From Tannerella sp. (lineage in GTDB: Bacteria; Bacteroidota; Bacteroidia; Bacteroidales; Tannerellaceae), in NCBI GenBank assembly GCA_031283785.1, contig JAITBC010000209.1, positions 1 through 14,841 of the forward strand: a DNA stretch of 14,841 bases, in the 5' to 3' direction. The notes under the pieces were generated by a model, which saw only the letters and a list, made by a program, of their open reading frames with translations, had not been told where the DNA came from and made no database searches. Both the position numbers and the translations under genes were made by a program. This document shows positions 6,672-14,823 of this stretch, one piece after another. The first letter of the stretch is position 1. Every line of letters starts with the position of its first letter.

Positions 6672-9530
6672 TTAAAAGTTTATAACAATATTTTTATATT
6701 TAACGGTAAATACTAACTGTTTAATATCCGTATTCTTATCAAGGTTGAATGTGATTGTCTTTTCTTCGCCGGCAGCAAGTTCATAATGATGAACTTCACC
6801 TGTCAGCGTTCCATTGACAAACATATACGCTTTTCCCGTATCCATCAGATTACCGGTGTTTTTCACCTTAATAACCGCACGCTTTTTATTATATACCAGA
6901 TTTTCTTCTATTCCCGAATACGACAAATCAAAATCGGCGGCACAGGTCTTCCGATAGTCAATTGTTCCCGTCAATCCTTCCGAATCAGAGTTATATTTTA
7001 CATTATCTTTTATGCGGTCGGCGGCGCGGTACGAAGGACTTTTTCCTCCTACGTTAATCTTAAACTCACCGCTTTCGACAACACGATCCATCTTGTCGTT
7101 CAACAACGAAAGCTGATAGGGGGTCAGAACGAAATTAACGGTTTTCACTTCGTCCGGACGAAGCGTAACACGGTCAAAATCTTTCAGTTCCATTACACGG
7201 GTCTTGACGCTCGCATACATATCCGTAACATAAAGCTGAACGACTTCATCGCCGGCTATCGTCCCCGTATTCGTCACATCTGCCTGGATATGAACCGTTC
7301 CATCGTCATTGACACGCGTTTGCAGGTTCGAATAACGGAACTGTGTATAACTCAATCCGTAACCAAAAGGATACAAGGGATAAAATTCCATGTCGGAATA
7401 TTCGTAGCGCCGTCCGGAAGTCTTAAAGTTGTAGTAGTTAGGTACCTGTCCCACATGGCGCGGGAATGTCATCGGCAGACGTCCGGCAGGATTATAGTCG
7501 CCGAAAAGCACATCGGCAGTAGCATATCCGCCTTCCTGTCCCGGCAACCAGTTCACCAAAATCGCCTTACAATGTTCCGCCGCGTAAGAAACATTAAAGG
7601 GACGTCCAACTTGCAAGATTAAAATGACCGGTTTGCCCGTTTCGCAGATTGTTTCCAGTAATTTTTGCTGATATCCGGGAAGTTCCAGTGTGGCATAATC
7701 GTGATTTTCGCCCGATGTCTGACGGATTCCTCTTCTTGCGGCGCTATTCGAATAATCGCCCAGAACCATTACGACAACATCGGACAGCAATGCCGCTCTC
7801 CGCGCATCTCCGGGATTGAAACTTTCGTCGCCGTTAAATTCGCACCCTTTTTCGTAAATAACATTCACGCTTTTGTCAACAGCTTGTTTAATACCCGTCA
7901 AAACCGATTTCAACTGTCCTTCCTGCAGTTTAGGGGTATAGTCGCCGGGCTGTAAATCGTCAGCCGCCGGTCCGATTACTGCGATGGTTTTTATTGACTT
8001 GGACAATGGCAGAATGTTGTCTTTATTTTCCAGTAACACAATGGATTCACGCGCCGATTGACGGGCTAATTCCTTATGTTCCGCCGACTGCCAGCCGGGA
8101 TAAGTTTTGTTCCAGTCGAGGGCTTTCGAAGGATTATTTTCAAAAAGACCTTTCCCGAACATAGCGCTTAACATAGTACGACATACGTTATCAAGGTTTT
8201 CCATGTCGATACCCCCATTGTTGGCTGCCGCAATCACATCCTTGTTATTATATGTGTCGCCACAGTTGGTAGCGATTCCTGCCGCTAATGCCTGATTGGC
8301 AGCTTCCACAACATCGGCAGCCGTATAATGCTTGCGGGCTGTCAGATTTCCGATAGCGCCGCAATCGCTGACTATAAATCCGCTAAAACCCCATTCTTCA
8401 CGTAAAATTCCATGCAGCAACTCCCTGCTCTTCGCTACAGGTTCTCCCAGATAGTCCGAATAAGCCATCATCAACGACTGGCAATCGTACTCGCGAATTA
8501 CGTGACGGAATGGCGCCAGATGTATCTCACGGATTTCGCGTTCCGACAGGCCAATGTCGTGCGAATCGCGACCACCCAATGGCGCTCCGTGTACAGCAAA
8601 ATGTTTTGGCGTGGTTATAAGTCCTTTGGATTGATAGCCTTTAATCCATGCTCCGCCGATTTGCGAAACCAACACGGGGTCTTCGCCGAACGTTTCTTCG
8701 CACCGTCCCCAACGCGGGTCTTGCGCTACATCCAATACCGGCGACCATGCCTGAATAGCATTGGCGCTGACCGTTTCATCGCCCGCTATTTCGCCGACCT
8801 GTTCCACTAATTTTTTGTTCCATGTCGCTCCCATTGCAATTGCCTGCGGAAAAACGGTCGCCCCACTACCATACGAAAAGCCATGGACAGCTTCCACTTT
8901 TTTCATATCAGGCACTCCCAGATGCGGGATACCGGGAATACCCCAACCTTCGCGTATCAATTCCATCTTGTCGTTCGGCGTCATCGCCACAAGCAGCAAC
9001 TCAACCCGTTCTCCGACAGGCAAAGCTGCATTCAACCACGGTTTATCAACAGTCTCTGCCGTCTTCGTTTGCGCTTTATCTTCCGTATAAATGAAAGCTA
9101 TCTCCGCAATGGAAACAGGTTTCCTTAACGTATTACCTTTGAAAACAAGCCGCACATGCGCTCCGTATTTAGGGGGAAATGTCAGGCTGAACCTTTGATT
9201 GCCTTTAATATCGTATTGCACCGCATCACCCGGATTCATCGGGTCGTATGTGACGAATATGTTTACGGATTTCAGGAAATCATCTCTCGAAACGCCTTTG
9301 GCTTCCAACTGAATTTCTTTGACGTCGCCAGGCGTCTGCAAGGTAAACATCAAAAACTGTTCGCTTTGCAATTCATCGACGCCAAGCTCCCATGCCGTCG
9401 CACTATTGTCATCCAGCAAATTAACGCTCCGACTTGTGTTTACCGAAGCCGATACGGTCGTTACGCCTTTTTTCTGGGCAAATGCAATACTGCCCGAAAT
9501 TATAAAAAGGATGAATAATATATGTTTCAT
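6672..9530 (-). CDS. Glycoside hydrolase family 3 with N-terminal discoidin-like domain
   Basis: This 952-aa secreted exo-glycosidase has a signal peptide of about 19 residues ending Ala-Phe-Ala-Gln. A beta-rich region at about 22-150 looks like an F5/8 type C (discoidin-like) binding domain. The GH3 barrel (about 165-460) carries VEAVHG (212-217), KHFAVHG (309-315) and the nucleophile Asp389 in IVSDCGA. The second GH3 domain (about 492-730) holds the likely acid/base Glu608 in TSGENHDYATLELPG and ends near PFGYGLSYT. A fibronectin III-like domain (about 740-830) follows, and a further beta domain of about 80 residues lies at the C-terminus. Usual GH3 proteins of this type are about 750-860 aa, so both ends are extended. 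Glu213 and Cys390 point to a beta-xylosidase-like pocket (inference). It is the first gene of the enzyme operon, with its own promoter about 30 bases upstream. Confidence 0.92.
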   Translation of the reverse strand: MKHILFILFIISGSIAFAQKKGVTTVSASVNTSRSVNLLDDNSATAWELGVDELQSEQFLMFTLQTPGDVKEIQLEAKGVSRDDFLKSVNIFVTYDPMNPGDAVQYDIKGNQRFSLTFPPKYGAHVRLVFKGNTLRKPVSIAEIAFIYTEDKAQTKTAETVDKPWLNAALPVGERVELLLVAMTPNDKMELIREGWGIPGIPHLGVPDMKKVEAVHGFSYGSGATVFPQAIAMGATWNKKLVEQVGEIAGDETVSANAIQAWSPVLDVAQDPRWGRCEETFGEDPVLVSQIGGAWIKGYQSKGLITTPKHFAVHGAPLGGRDSHDIGLSEREIREIHLAPFRHVIREYDCQSLMMAYSDYLGEPVAKSRELLHGILREEWGFSGFIVSDCGAIGNLTARKHYTAADVVEAANQALAAGIATNCGDTYNNKDVIAAANNGGIDMENLDNVCRTMLSAMFGKGLFENNPSKALDWNKTYPGWQSAEHKELARQSARESIVLLENKDNILPLSKSIKTIAVIGPAADDLQPGDYTPKLQEGQLKSVLTGIKQAVDKSVNVIYEKGCEFNGDESFNPGDARRAALLSDVVVMVLGDYSNSAARRGIRQTSGENHDYATLELPGYQQKLLETICETGKPVILILQVGRPFNVSYAAEHCKAILVNWLPGQEGGYATADVLFGDYNPAGRLPMTFPRHVGQVPNYYNFKTSGRRYEYSDMEFYPLYPFGYGLSYTQFRYSNLQTRVNDDGTVHIQADVTNTGTIAGDEVVQLYVTDMYASVKTRVMELKDFDRVTLRPDEVKTVNFVLTPYQLSLLNDKMDRVVESGEFKINVGGKSPSYRAADRIKDNVKYNSDSEGLTGTIDYRKTCAADFDLSYSGIEENLVYNKKRAVIKVKNTGNLMDTGKAYMFVNGTLTGEVHHYELAAGEEKTITFNLDKNTDIKQLVFTVKYKNIVINF

Positions 9531-9557
9531 ACGTTATATTATTAAATTTAAACTATG

Positions 9558-9588
9558 CAAAAATACAACTTTTTTTATATATGACAAA
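9558..9588 (-). promoter_or_regulatory. Bacteroides-type promoter of the enzyme operon
   Basis: On the minus strand, TATTTTTG at 9565-9558 matches the Bacteroides -7 consensus TAnnTTTG. TTTG at 9588-9585 lies 19 bases upstream, matching the -33 element at the expected spacing. Transcription would start near 9550, giving a leader of roughly 20 bases before the GH3 start at 9530. The surrounding DNA is very A/T-rich, so a chance match is possible, but the position directly ahead of the first enzyme gene and after a hairpin supports it. Confidence 0.6.
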
Positions 9589-9934
9589 AAAATGTTTACC
9601 AGTTTGCAACTGTTAAGTATCTTACCTTTGTTCTTCGGAATGCGTTTCCGGTAACATAAAACCCGAAAGATTCAAATATTTTGTGAACAAGATGCCCGCG
9701 CCCGGAATAGCGACACACACCCGCCAAGGTCCTGCGGAGTAGCGAATATTTGTCGGAGACATATCATTTTCTGTAAATATTTTAATCTTTCGGATTCCAT
9801 GTTTCCTGATACTGTTTTCTTCTTCCTGTCCAAAACTCATGTTAAATACACGCGAATTTTTGGTTTAAAGATACACATTTTCCATTATTGCTTATTCCGG
9901 AATCAATTATTTAGCCGTACAAAAATCAGTTTAA

Positions 9935-9984
9935 TTGTCAAAGACATTCTCCCGCCATCGTAACGGGAGAACTGTCATTGACAA
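9935..9984 (-). terminator. Long hairpin after the uptake operon, probable terminator
   Basis: The arms 9935-9954 and 9964-9984 can form a 19-bp stem: 8 bp nearest the 9-base loop (four of them G/C at the top), one bulged base at 9972, 4 bp, one A-A mismatch (9942/9977), then 7 bp. It starts 21 bases after the stop codon of the DUF4998/DUF5000 gene. In the direction of transcription it is followed by TTAAACTGATTTTTG, so the T-run is present but offset by about 10 bases. A terminator or a 3' end stabiliser separating the binding genes from the enzyme genes is the likely role. Confidence 0.6.
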
Positions 9985-10005
9985 AATAAAACTGAAAATA
10001 ATTAG

Positions 10006-11520
10006 TTAAACATCATCGCCATATAATGTTATTTCTCCCAGATTGATACAGTTTGTATTCTGCCAGTTAGGGTATTTAATTACCAGCCGAATGTATCGCA
10101 CTTTCTTTCCTGTCTCGACAAGATTAAAATCCGAGCCGGCAGCCCAGATAGCTTTGTCGGCGTCGTTACTCGTATTGAAAGCGGAAGCGGACGGCTTTTC
10201 TATTTCAAAATCGCCCAGTTTCACCCAGTCCTGCTGCCAGTTATAAATTCCCTGTTCGGGCTCCGGCGCGACATAATTCCGACTGTTAGCCTGCGCTTGC
10301 GTTATTTTGTCGGTGTACTGCGGGTCGGAGGCTGAAAGATAATTTCCCGGATCTTTTTGCGTTACATAAGTCGTCCTGTAATATACTTCGAACTCATCCT
10401 TTGATAGAAAATTCTCCAGTTCTTTCGGCACATCGGTAGCCCAAAGTTCAAAGAATCTGGGACTGTGACCCGTGAAAGCGCCGTTATCAGTTCTGCACCA
10501 GATATGCAGCCTGCTAAGTGTGGCAAGGACGCCCATATCGATGGTAAAATGATGCGGGAACTTAAATCTTGCGCTGGCATTGCCCGACTGGTCTTCGGTA
10601 TGCAAGATAGTCATGCCGTTGGTATTGTTTGCGGAGCCGCCATCCCAGATTTTAGCCAGACTGCGTTGTCCGACGCCAAAATCGGTAATTGGTTTGAGGT
10701 AATCCTGGTCGCCACCGCCCGGATGAGGCGTAGTATTGTCTCCCGGTTTGAATGCTGCCACAAACTTTGTTTTATTTATCTCGCGTTCAAATTTGGGCAT
10801 GATAAAGCGACGTTTTATCGACTCTATGGTTTCGAGGCCATTTTCCGGTAAGTGAATCGTGTAAATATTTACTTCATCGCCGGTTTCCAATCCTTGCAAC
10901 AGAGTCACCTCTTCATCGTTGGGAACTTCCACTTTTACAGGATTACCATCGGAATTGACGTATTCCACCACTGAATACTGAAGAGAACTTGCCGTTACCG
11001 ATACTGCTTCCCAAGTGATTTGCATATCGCCGGTTACGAGCTTGGCTATTTCTTTGATGCCGCGGTTACGCAGATTTTCCACATAAACATCGCCCAGCAC
11101 AGCGCCCGAAACCTCGACAGATTTGGAAATATGACCGTTATCGTCCTGCATCTCAAATTCAAAGATATATTCTCCTTCATTGATATTATTCAGAAGAGTT
11201 GTCAACCACATTTCGCTTTCCAGTGTTCTCACTGTAGGAACAGTTACGCTGGTATCCCGCTGATTCCAGTAAATTACGGTTTTCGTAATGCGCGGGTCTG
11301 CATTGATTTTCCATTCAAATCCTATTTTGTGGAATCCGGAATGTACTTTTATCGAATCGGCTGCGCCGATATACAATATTTCGCCACGGTCAATGTATTC
11401 CTGATGTATGCTGTTCATGTTTTCGCACGAAAATACGAAAAATATGAAACACATGACAAGAATCGCCGGTACAACTTTCATTCCCTGTAAAAGGGAAAAT
11501 TTAGAATCTGTTCTTTTCAT
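10006..11520 (-). CDS. DUF4998/DUF5000 lipoprotein, likely surface glycan-binding protein
   Basis: I chose the start at 11520 (MKRTDSKFSL, 504 aa). The frame is open upstream to 11847, but that stretch lies inside the preceding lipoprotein gene and would bury the signal. From 11520 a basic N-terminus leads into a hydrophobic segment and a lipobox with Cys32 (Val-Phe-Ser-Cys). An internal Met14 is an alternative start. Residues about 35-235 look like DUF4998 (YIDRGEILYIG, then beta-rich repeats). After a glycine-rich linker near 267-272, residues about 285-504 form a DUF5000 discoidin-like domain with AKIWDGG, HHFTIDMG and the end LGEITLYGDDV. Such proteins are encoded beside susC/susD and are thought to hold substrate at the outer surface. 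It follows the DUF4959 lipoprotein by 28 bases and closes the uptake operon before the hairpin. Confidence 0.87.
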   Translation of the reverse strand: MKRTDSKFSLLQGMKVVPAILVMCFIFFVFSCENMNSIHQEYIDRGEILYIGAADSIKVHSGFHKIGFEWKINADPRITKTVIYWNQRDTSVTVPTVRTLESEMWLTTLLNNINEGEYIFEFEMQDDNGHISKSVEVSGAVLGDVYVENLRNRGIKEIAKLVTGDMQITWEAVSVTASSLQYSVVEYVNSDGNPVKVEVPNDEEVTLLQGLETGDEVNIYTIHLPENGLETIESIKRRFIMPKFEREINKTKFVAAFKPGDNTTPHPGGGDQDYLKPITDFGVGQRSLAKIWDGGSANNTNGMTILHTEDQSGNASARFKFPHHFTIDMGVLATLSRLHIWCRTDNGAFTGHSPRFFELWATDVPKELENFLSKDEFEVYYRTTYVTQKDPGNYLSASDPQYTDKITQAQANSRNYVAPEPEQGIYNWQQDWVKLGDFEIEKPSASAFNTSNDADKAIWAAGSDFNLVETGKKVRYIRLVIKYPNWQNTNCINLGEITLYGDDV

Positions 11521-11548
11521 TAAAAAAAATTTAAATAGTTTAACATAT

Positions 11549-12799
11549 TTATCTATCGTCTCCATATACAGATAATTCCGCCATGTGCATTGCCGGAGTA
11601 TGCGCCCATGTGTCGTGAACTTCAAACCGGATATAACGCATTTTGGAAACATCCTGTCTAAAATCAAAATCAAACCCGGCATTATGGGCTGCAATATCTT
11701 CGGGAGTATTTGTTCCCGGAGGCAAACCCGAAGGTTTAACGATTTCGCACTCTGCCAGCAATGTCCAGTCTTTTTTCCATTCATTGCTGTTATAATACGC
11801 TGCATCATCTCTCGGAAAAGCCAGTTCGTCCGTACCCCATATATCAAACAGCCTCAAATTGTGCTGTGCAAACGGATAAATCTCTCCGCGTTCAAATATT
11901 GTTATATGGGTTAACTGCGCCATGGCGCCGAGATCGATAGTAAAATGCTGCGGAATTGTGAAACCGGCTGCGGCGTCGGTATGCCATCCGTGATATTTGT
12001 CGGGGTCGTCAAGGACACCATCCCATATCTTTTCTATTGGACGGTTATCATTTACCGAAGTATTGTCCCCTGCAAGCGCCGGACTGCTGAATTTCGACTT
12101 CTCGAGCATCACTTCATAATATGGTTCTGTTTCAATCTTAAAAGTATCCGAAACATTTTCGTATTTATCGGTAATACTCAAAGCGAAAAGACGCTTATCT
12201 GTATTGAACGGTCTAAGTTTTTTAGAGTCCGTTAACAGAGAAGAGAATACCATATCCTTAAGTTCCAGCTCTCCATAATCGTTGGCTGCCATAAATGAAA
12301 TGCCTGCCATAGCTTTTGCCGGATTCTCCCACGTTACTACGACACCTCCGTAGGTCGGCTCTATATGGAACGAATTAAATATGGCAGTCATGGGTGGAGC
12401 CAGAGGAACAAATTTTTCGACATGCGCTTCGGACTTGTTTTCGCTGTGGTCAACAACATAAAGTCTGAGTTCTATTTCCTCAGGCTCGCCGATTCCTTCC
12501 ACTTCCATATAATTTCTGTAGATAGAAGAGCGTACCGTCCGGGCTGTGCCGGCGTAGGTAAATTCGCATTTCACATAAGAGATATCGTCTTCCTTGGGCA
12601 AAGAATACGTAATATGAGCGCCGCCATTGGTCGGAGTGATATTGACATTGCTGAGCGACAATGGCGGACGGTTATCGGTAGGTGTCTGTCCTGTCGGAAG
12701 TTCCGAACAGGAAAACATCACAAAAGATAACAGAAACAACAAGTCTGTTACCCACACTCTGAAAGAGTGTTTCTGTTCGCTTAAATTTATTTGTTTCAT
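11549..12799 (-). CDS. DUF4959/DUF5126/DUF5000 lipoprotein, likely surface glycan-binding protein
   Basis: This 416-aa protein begins with a rather long basic leader, a hydrophobic segment (about 16-30) and a lipobox with Cys31 (Met-Phe-Ser-Cys), so it is an exported lipoprotein. The order matches the common Bacteroidetes arrangement of DUF4959 (about 45-130), DUF5126 (about 130-230) and DUF5000 (about 245-416). The last domain shows IEKIWDG, HGWHTD, QHFTIDLGAMAQL and the end MAELSVYGDD, as expected of a discoidin-like sugar-binding fold. It probably binds the target glycan at the cell surface beside SusD. The DUF5000 end is related to that of the next gene, but the N-terminal halves differ, so the two are not a simple recent duplication. 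It follows susD by 42 bases. Confidence 0.88.
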   Translation of the reverse strand: MKQINLSEQKHSFRVWVTDLLFLLSFVMFSCSELPTGQTPTDNRPPLSLSNVNITPTNGGAHITYSLPKEDDISYVKCEFTYAGTARTVRSSIYRNYMEVEGIGEPEEIELRLYVVDHSENKSEAHVEKFVPLAPPMTAIFNSFHIEPTYGGVVVTWENPAKAMAGISFMAANDYGELELKDMVFSSLLTDSKKLRPFNTDKRLFALSITDKYENVSDTFKIETEPYYEVMLEKSKFSSPALAGDNTSVNDNRPIEKIWDGVLDDPDKYHGWHTDAAAGFTIPQHFTIDLGAMAQLTHITIFERGEIYPFAQHNLRLFDIWGTDELAFPRDDAAYYNSNEWKKDWTLLAECEIVKPSGLPPGTNTPEDIAAHNAGFDFDFRQDVSKMRYIRFEVHDTWAHTPAMHMAELSVYGDDR

Positions 12800-12841
12800 A
12801 ACTCAATGTATTTTTATTATTATTTAATATACAGACTGTTT

Positions 12842-14803
12842 TTACCATCCCGGATTTTGCACCAAATTACTGTTAACTATAAGCGTACTGCTGCGTAAAG
12901 GCCAGAGATAGTCTTTATAAGTAAACTGTCGATTACTGAAATAAACTCTTGTGAGATAGTAATCTTCAAGTTTTTGTCCCTGAAAGTCCCACCCGCGTAC
13001 GGGCTCGTTCAGATATTTTTCGGCATCGCGCCACCTGCGCAGATCGAAAGGACGCTGTCCTTCAAAAGAAAGTTCAATAAGACGTTCGCGTTTGATGATT
13101 TCACGCATTCCGTCTTTGTCTGCCGGTTTTTGTATGTCTTTTGCATATTTCCACGATTCCACAACTCCGTTCAGTCCTGCCCGCAGCCTTATGCTATCTA
13201 CCCAGCGGTAAACCTCTTCATCGGGTTTGGATTTTATTTCATTCAGTGTTTCGGCATACAGCAGGTATAAATCCGCTAAACGTATAACAGGCATAGAAAA
13301 ACGGTAAGGATTAGGCGCCTGTGTATTTGTCGGAATCCTGAAGCTCACCAGTTTTTTTATGAAATATCCCGTCGAAGGATGGCAGTCCTGAAATACCAGA
13401 CCATGTATGTCGCCCGACCTGTTTTTGACAACAAGTTCCTCTCCGTCATCACTATTTGCCAACAATTCATAAATTCCTCTGTCGAAACAGAGATGTGCAT
13501 AAAAACGCTGTTCTCTGTAATAATTCAATTTTGCCGTTGTTTCTCTGCTTCCGATATAATGGCGGTGCCATGTATGTGAATCGGGTTCGGCGTCGGGGTC
13601 AACTTCCTCTTCGGGGTCAAGTTCGATTGGCGTATTTGCCTGCGTTTCGTAGCGGTGTTCATAATCCCAATACGGATCTTCATCAATAGGAATACCATTC
13701 TTTGTATAATATGTTTCCGCCATTTTCATCGTAGCGCTCAACTCGGCAGTACCGGCATAACTGGTATAAATCTTTGGCGTACACCAGTTTTGAAATTGAT
13801 TATTGTTGTTGGTACAAGCCCATACTGTTTCCCTGTTGGTAGTAAACCTTTCGGTAACACATCCTCTAAGCGTGTATTTCAGAGCGGTTGTATTGGACAT
13901 AATATCGTATCCTACCGGATATCTGAACAGACGGTGTCCGGCAACATGCGCCGCATCAATAGCCTCTTTCACCGCTGTCGCCGCTCTTTCCCAACGTGCA
14001 TGAATAACTGCGGGGTCATTGTTGTTTGCAATGAGTTGCACCCCCCGTTTATCCTTGAAATTATTATAGAAAATATAACTGCCGTTAAACAGAGGACTTG
14101 CCGCCCAAATCAATGCTTTGGCTTTAATTGCCAGCGCAACGGCTTGCGTTATCCTGCCTGTTTCGGTGCTTATTTCCGTAATCGAAGGCGGAAGGTCAGG
14201 CGTAGCTTCATTCACCAGATTGACAATGTATTCAATCACGTCATCTACCGGTTCGCGGAATATGCGTACCTGTTCCGGCGGGGCGCTAACATCAATATTT
14301 TCATCCACAATAGGAATCGGCCCATATAATTGCATGAGAAAGAAATGGAAATAGGCTTTCAGAATTTTCACTTCGGCTTTCCATCGTACCACCTCAGTTA
14401 GCGATATATCGGGGACTTTATCAATGTTTTCTAAAAAGATATTGCAATCGCGGATGCCTATCCACATGTTTTTACCACTTTGGGCTCCATCCCAGAAATT
14501 GTGGTAAGGATCAGTAATATTCTGTTGACCCTGGGCAATACGTGCACCACTGTTGCCTCTCATGTTATTGTCAACGTCCCACCATATTTCATCGCCGCCG
14601 GCGATTAAACCCGGATAACCGAACGCATCGGCCATATTGGGCAGGTAGTTATAACAGCCGTAGAAAAATTTTTCCGAATTGATCCGGTTCGAAAATGCTG
14701 TTTCCAGGGTTGCAGTACCGTCCGGCACAACATTCAAATAATCCGAACAGTTGCTGAACAGTATGATGCCGAAAAACAAAAATATATAATTTAAATATTT
14801 CAT
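12842..14803 (-). CDS. SusD/RagB family nutrient-uptake outer membrane lipoprotein
   Basis: This is a full-length SusD-family protein of 653 aa. It acts as the surface lid of a SusC porin, catching the glycan for TonB-dependent import. The N-terminus is a short signal with a lipobox at Cys19 (Phe-Ser-Asn-Cys), followed by DYLNVVPDG, typical of the family. The C-terminal region has the conserved ERLIELSFEGQRPFDLRRW (573-591) and the family ending YLWPLRSS...NLVQNPGW. It is on the long side for SusD (usually about 500-600 aa). The extra length may lie around 390-415, where an acidic proline-rich stretch (LDPEEEVDPDAEPDSH) reads like a surface loop. The start is 20 bases after the stop of a probable susC. 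The substrate cannot be told from the sequence. Confidence 0.95.
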   Translation of the reverse strand: MKYLNYIFLFFGIILFSNCSDYLNVVPDGTATLETAFSNRINSEKFFYGCYNYLPNMADAFGYPGLIAGGDEIWWDVDNNMRGNSGARIAQGQQNITDPYHNFWDGAQSGKNMWIGIRDCNIFLENIDKVPDISLTEVVRWKAEVKILKAYFHFFLMQLYGPIPIVDENIDVSAPPEQVRIFREPVDDVIEYIVNLVNEATPDLPPSITEISTETGRITQAVALAIKAKALIWAASPLFNGSYIFYNNFKDKRGVQLIANNNDPAVIHARWERAATAVKEAIDAAHVAGHRLFRYPVGYDIMSNTTALKYTLRGCVTERFTTNRETVWACTNNNNQFQNWCTPKIYTSYAGTAELSATMKMAETYYTKNGIPIDEDPYWDYEHRYETQANTPIELDPEEEVDPDAEPDSHTWHRHYIGSRETTAKLNYYREQRFYAHLCFDRGIYELLANSDDGEELVVKNRSGDIHGLVFQDCHPSTGYFIKKLVSFRIPTNTQAPNPYRFSMPVIRLADLYLLYAETLNEIKSKPDEEVYRWVDSIRLRAGLNGVVESWKYAKDIQKPADKDGMREIIKRERLIELSFEGQRPFDLRRWRDAEKYLNEPVRGWDFQGQKLEDYYLTRVYFSNRQFTYKDYLWPLRSSTLIVNSNLVQNPGW

Positions 14804-14823
14804 ATCCTGTTATTTATTAATTA

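Larger units (their letters stand above)
9531..10005. other. 475-base intergenic region between binding and enzyme modules
   Basis: This is the only long gap in the window. It holds the hairpin at 9935-9984, the promoter at 9558-9588, and one minus-strand ORF of 72 codons (9622-9840, starting MSFGQEEENS). The ORF has no signal peptide, no motif I recognise and no promoter with both boxes ahead of it; a lone TATCTTTA at 9873-9866 resembles a -7 box but has no TTTG at the right distance. I do not call it a gene. No inverted repeats of an insertion sequence, tRNA-like fold or CRISPR repeats were seen. Confidence 0.6.

Noticed and set aside
9636..9650. Small inverted repeat CGGAA...TTCCG in the intergenic gap
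   Set aside because: A 5-bp stem with a 5-base loop is expected by chance in a gap of this size.
9622..9840. 72-codon minus-strand ORF in the intergenic gap
   Set aside because: It has no recognisable domain, signal peptide or two-box promoter, and composition gives no support. It could be chance or a decayed gene; a homology search showing conserved relatives would change this.
9866..9873. TATCTTTA as a -7 promoter box ahead of the 72-codon ORF
   Set aside because: The last base departs from the consensus and no TTTG lies about 19-21 bases upstream.
11521..11847. Upstream extension of the DUF4998/DUF5000 gene to an ATG at 11847
   Set aside because: It would overlap the preceding lipoprotein gene by about 300 bases and place about 110 odd residues before a clear signal peptide and lipobox. 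The start at 11520 gives a normal lipoprotein.
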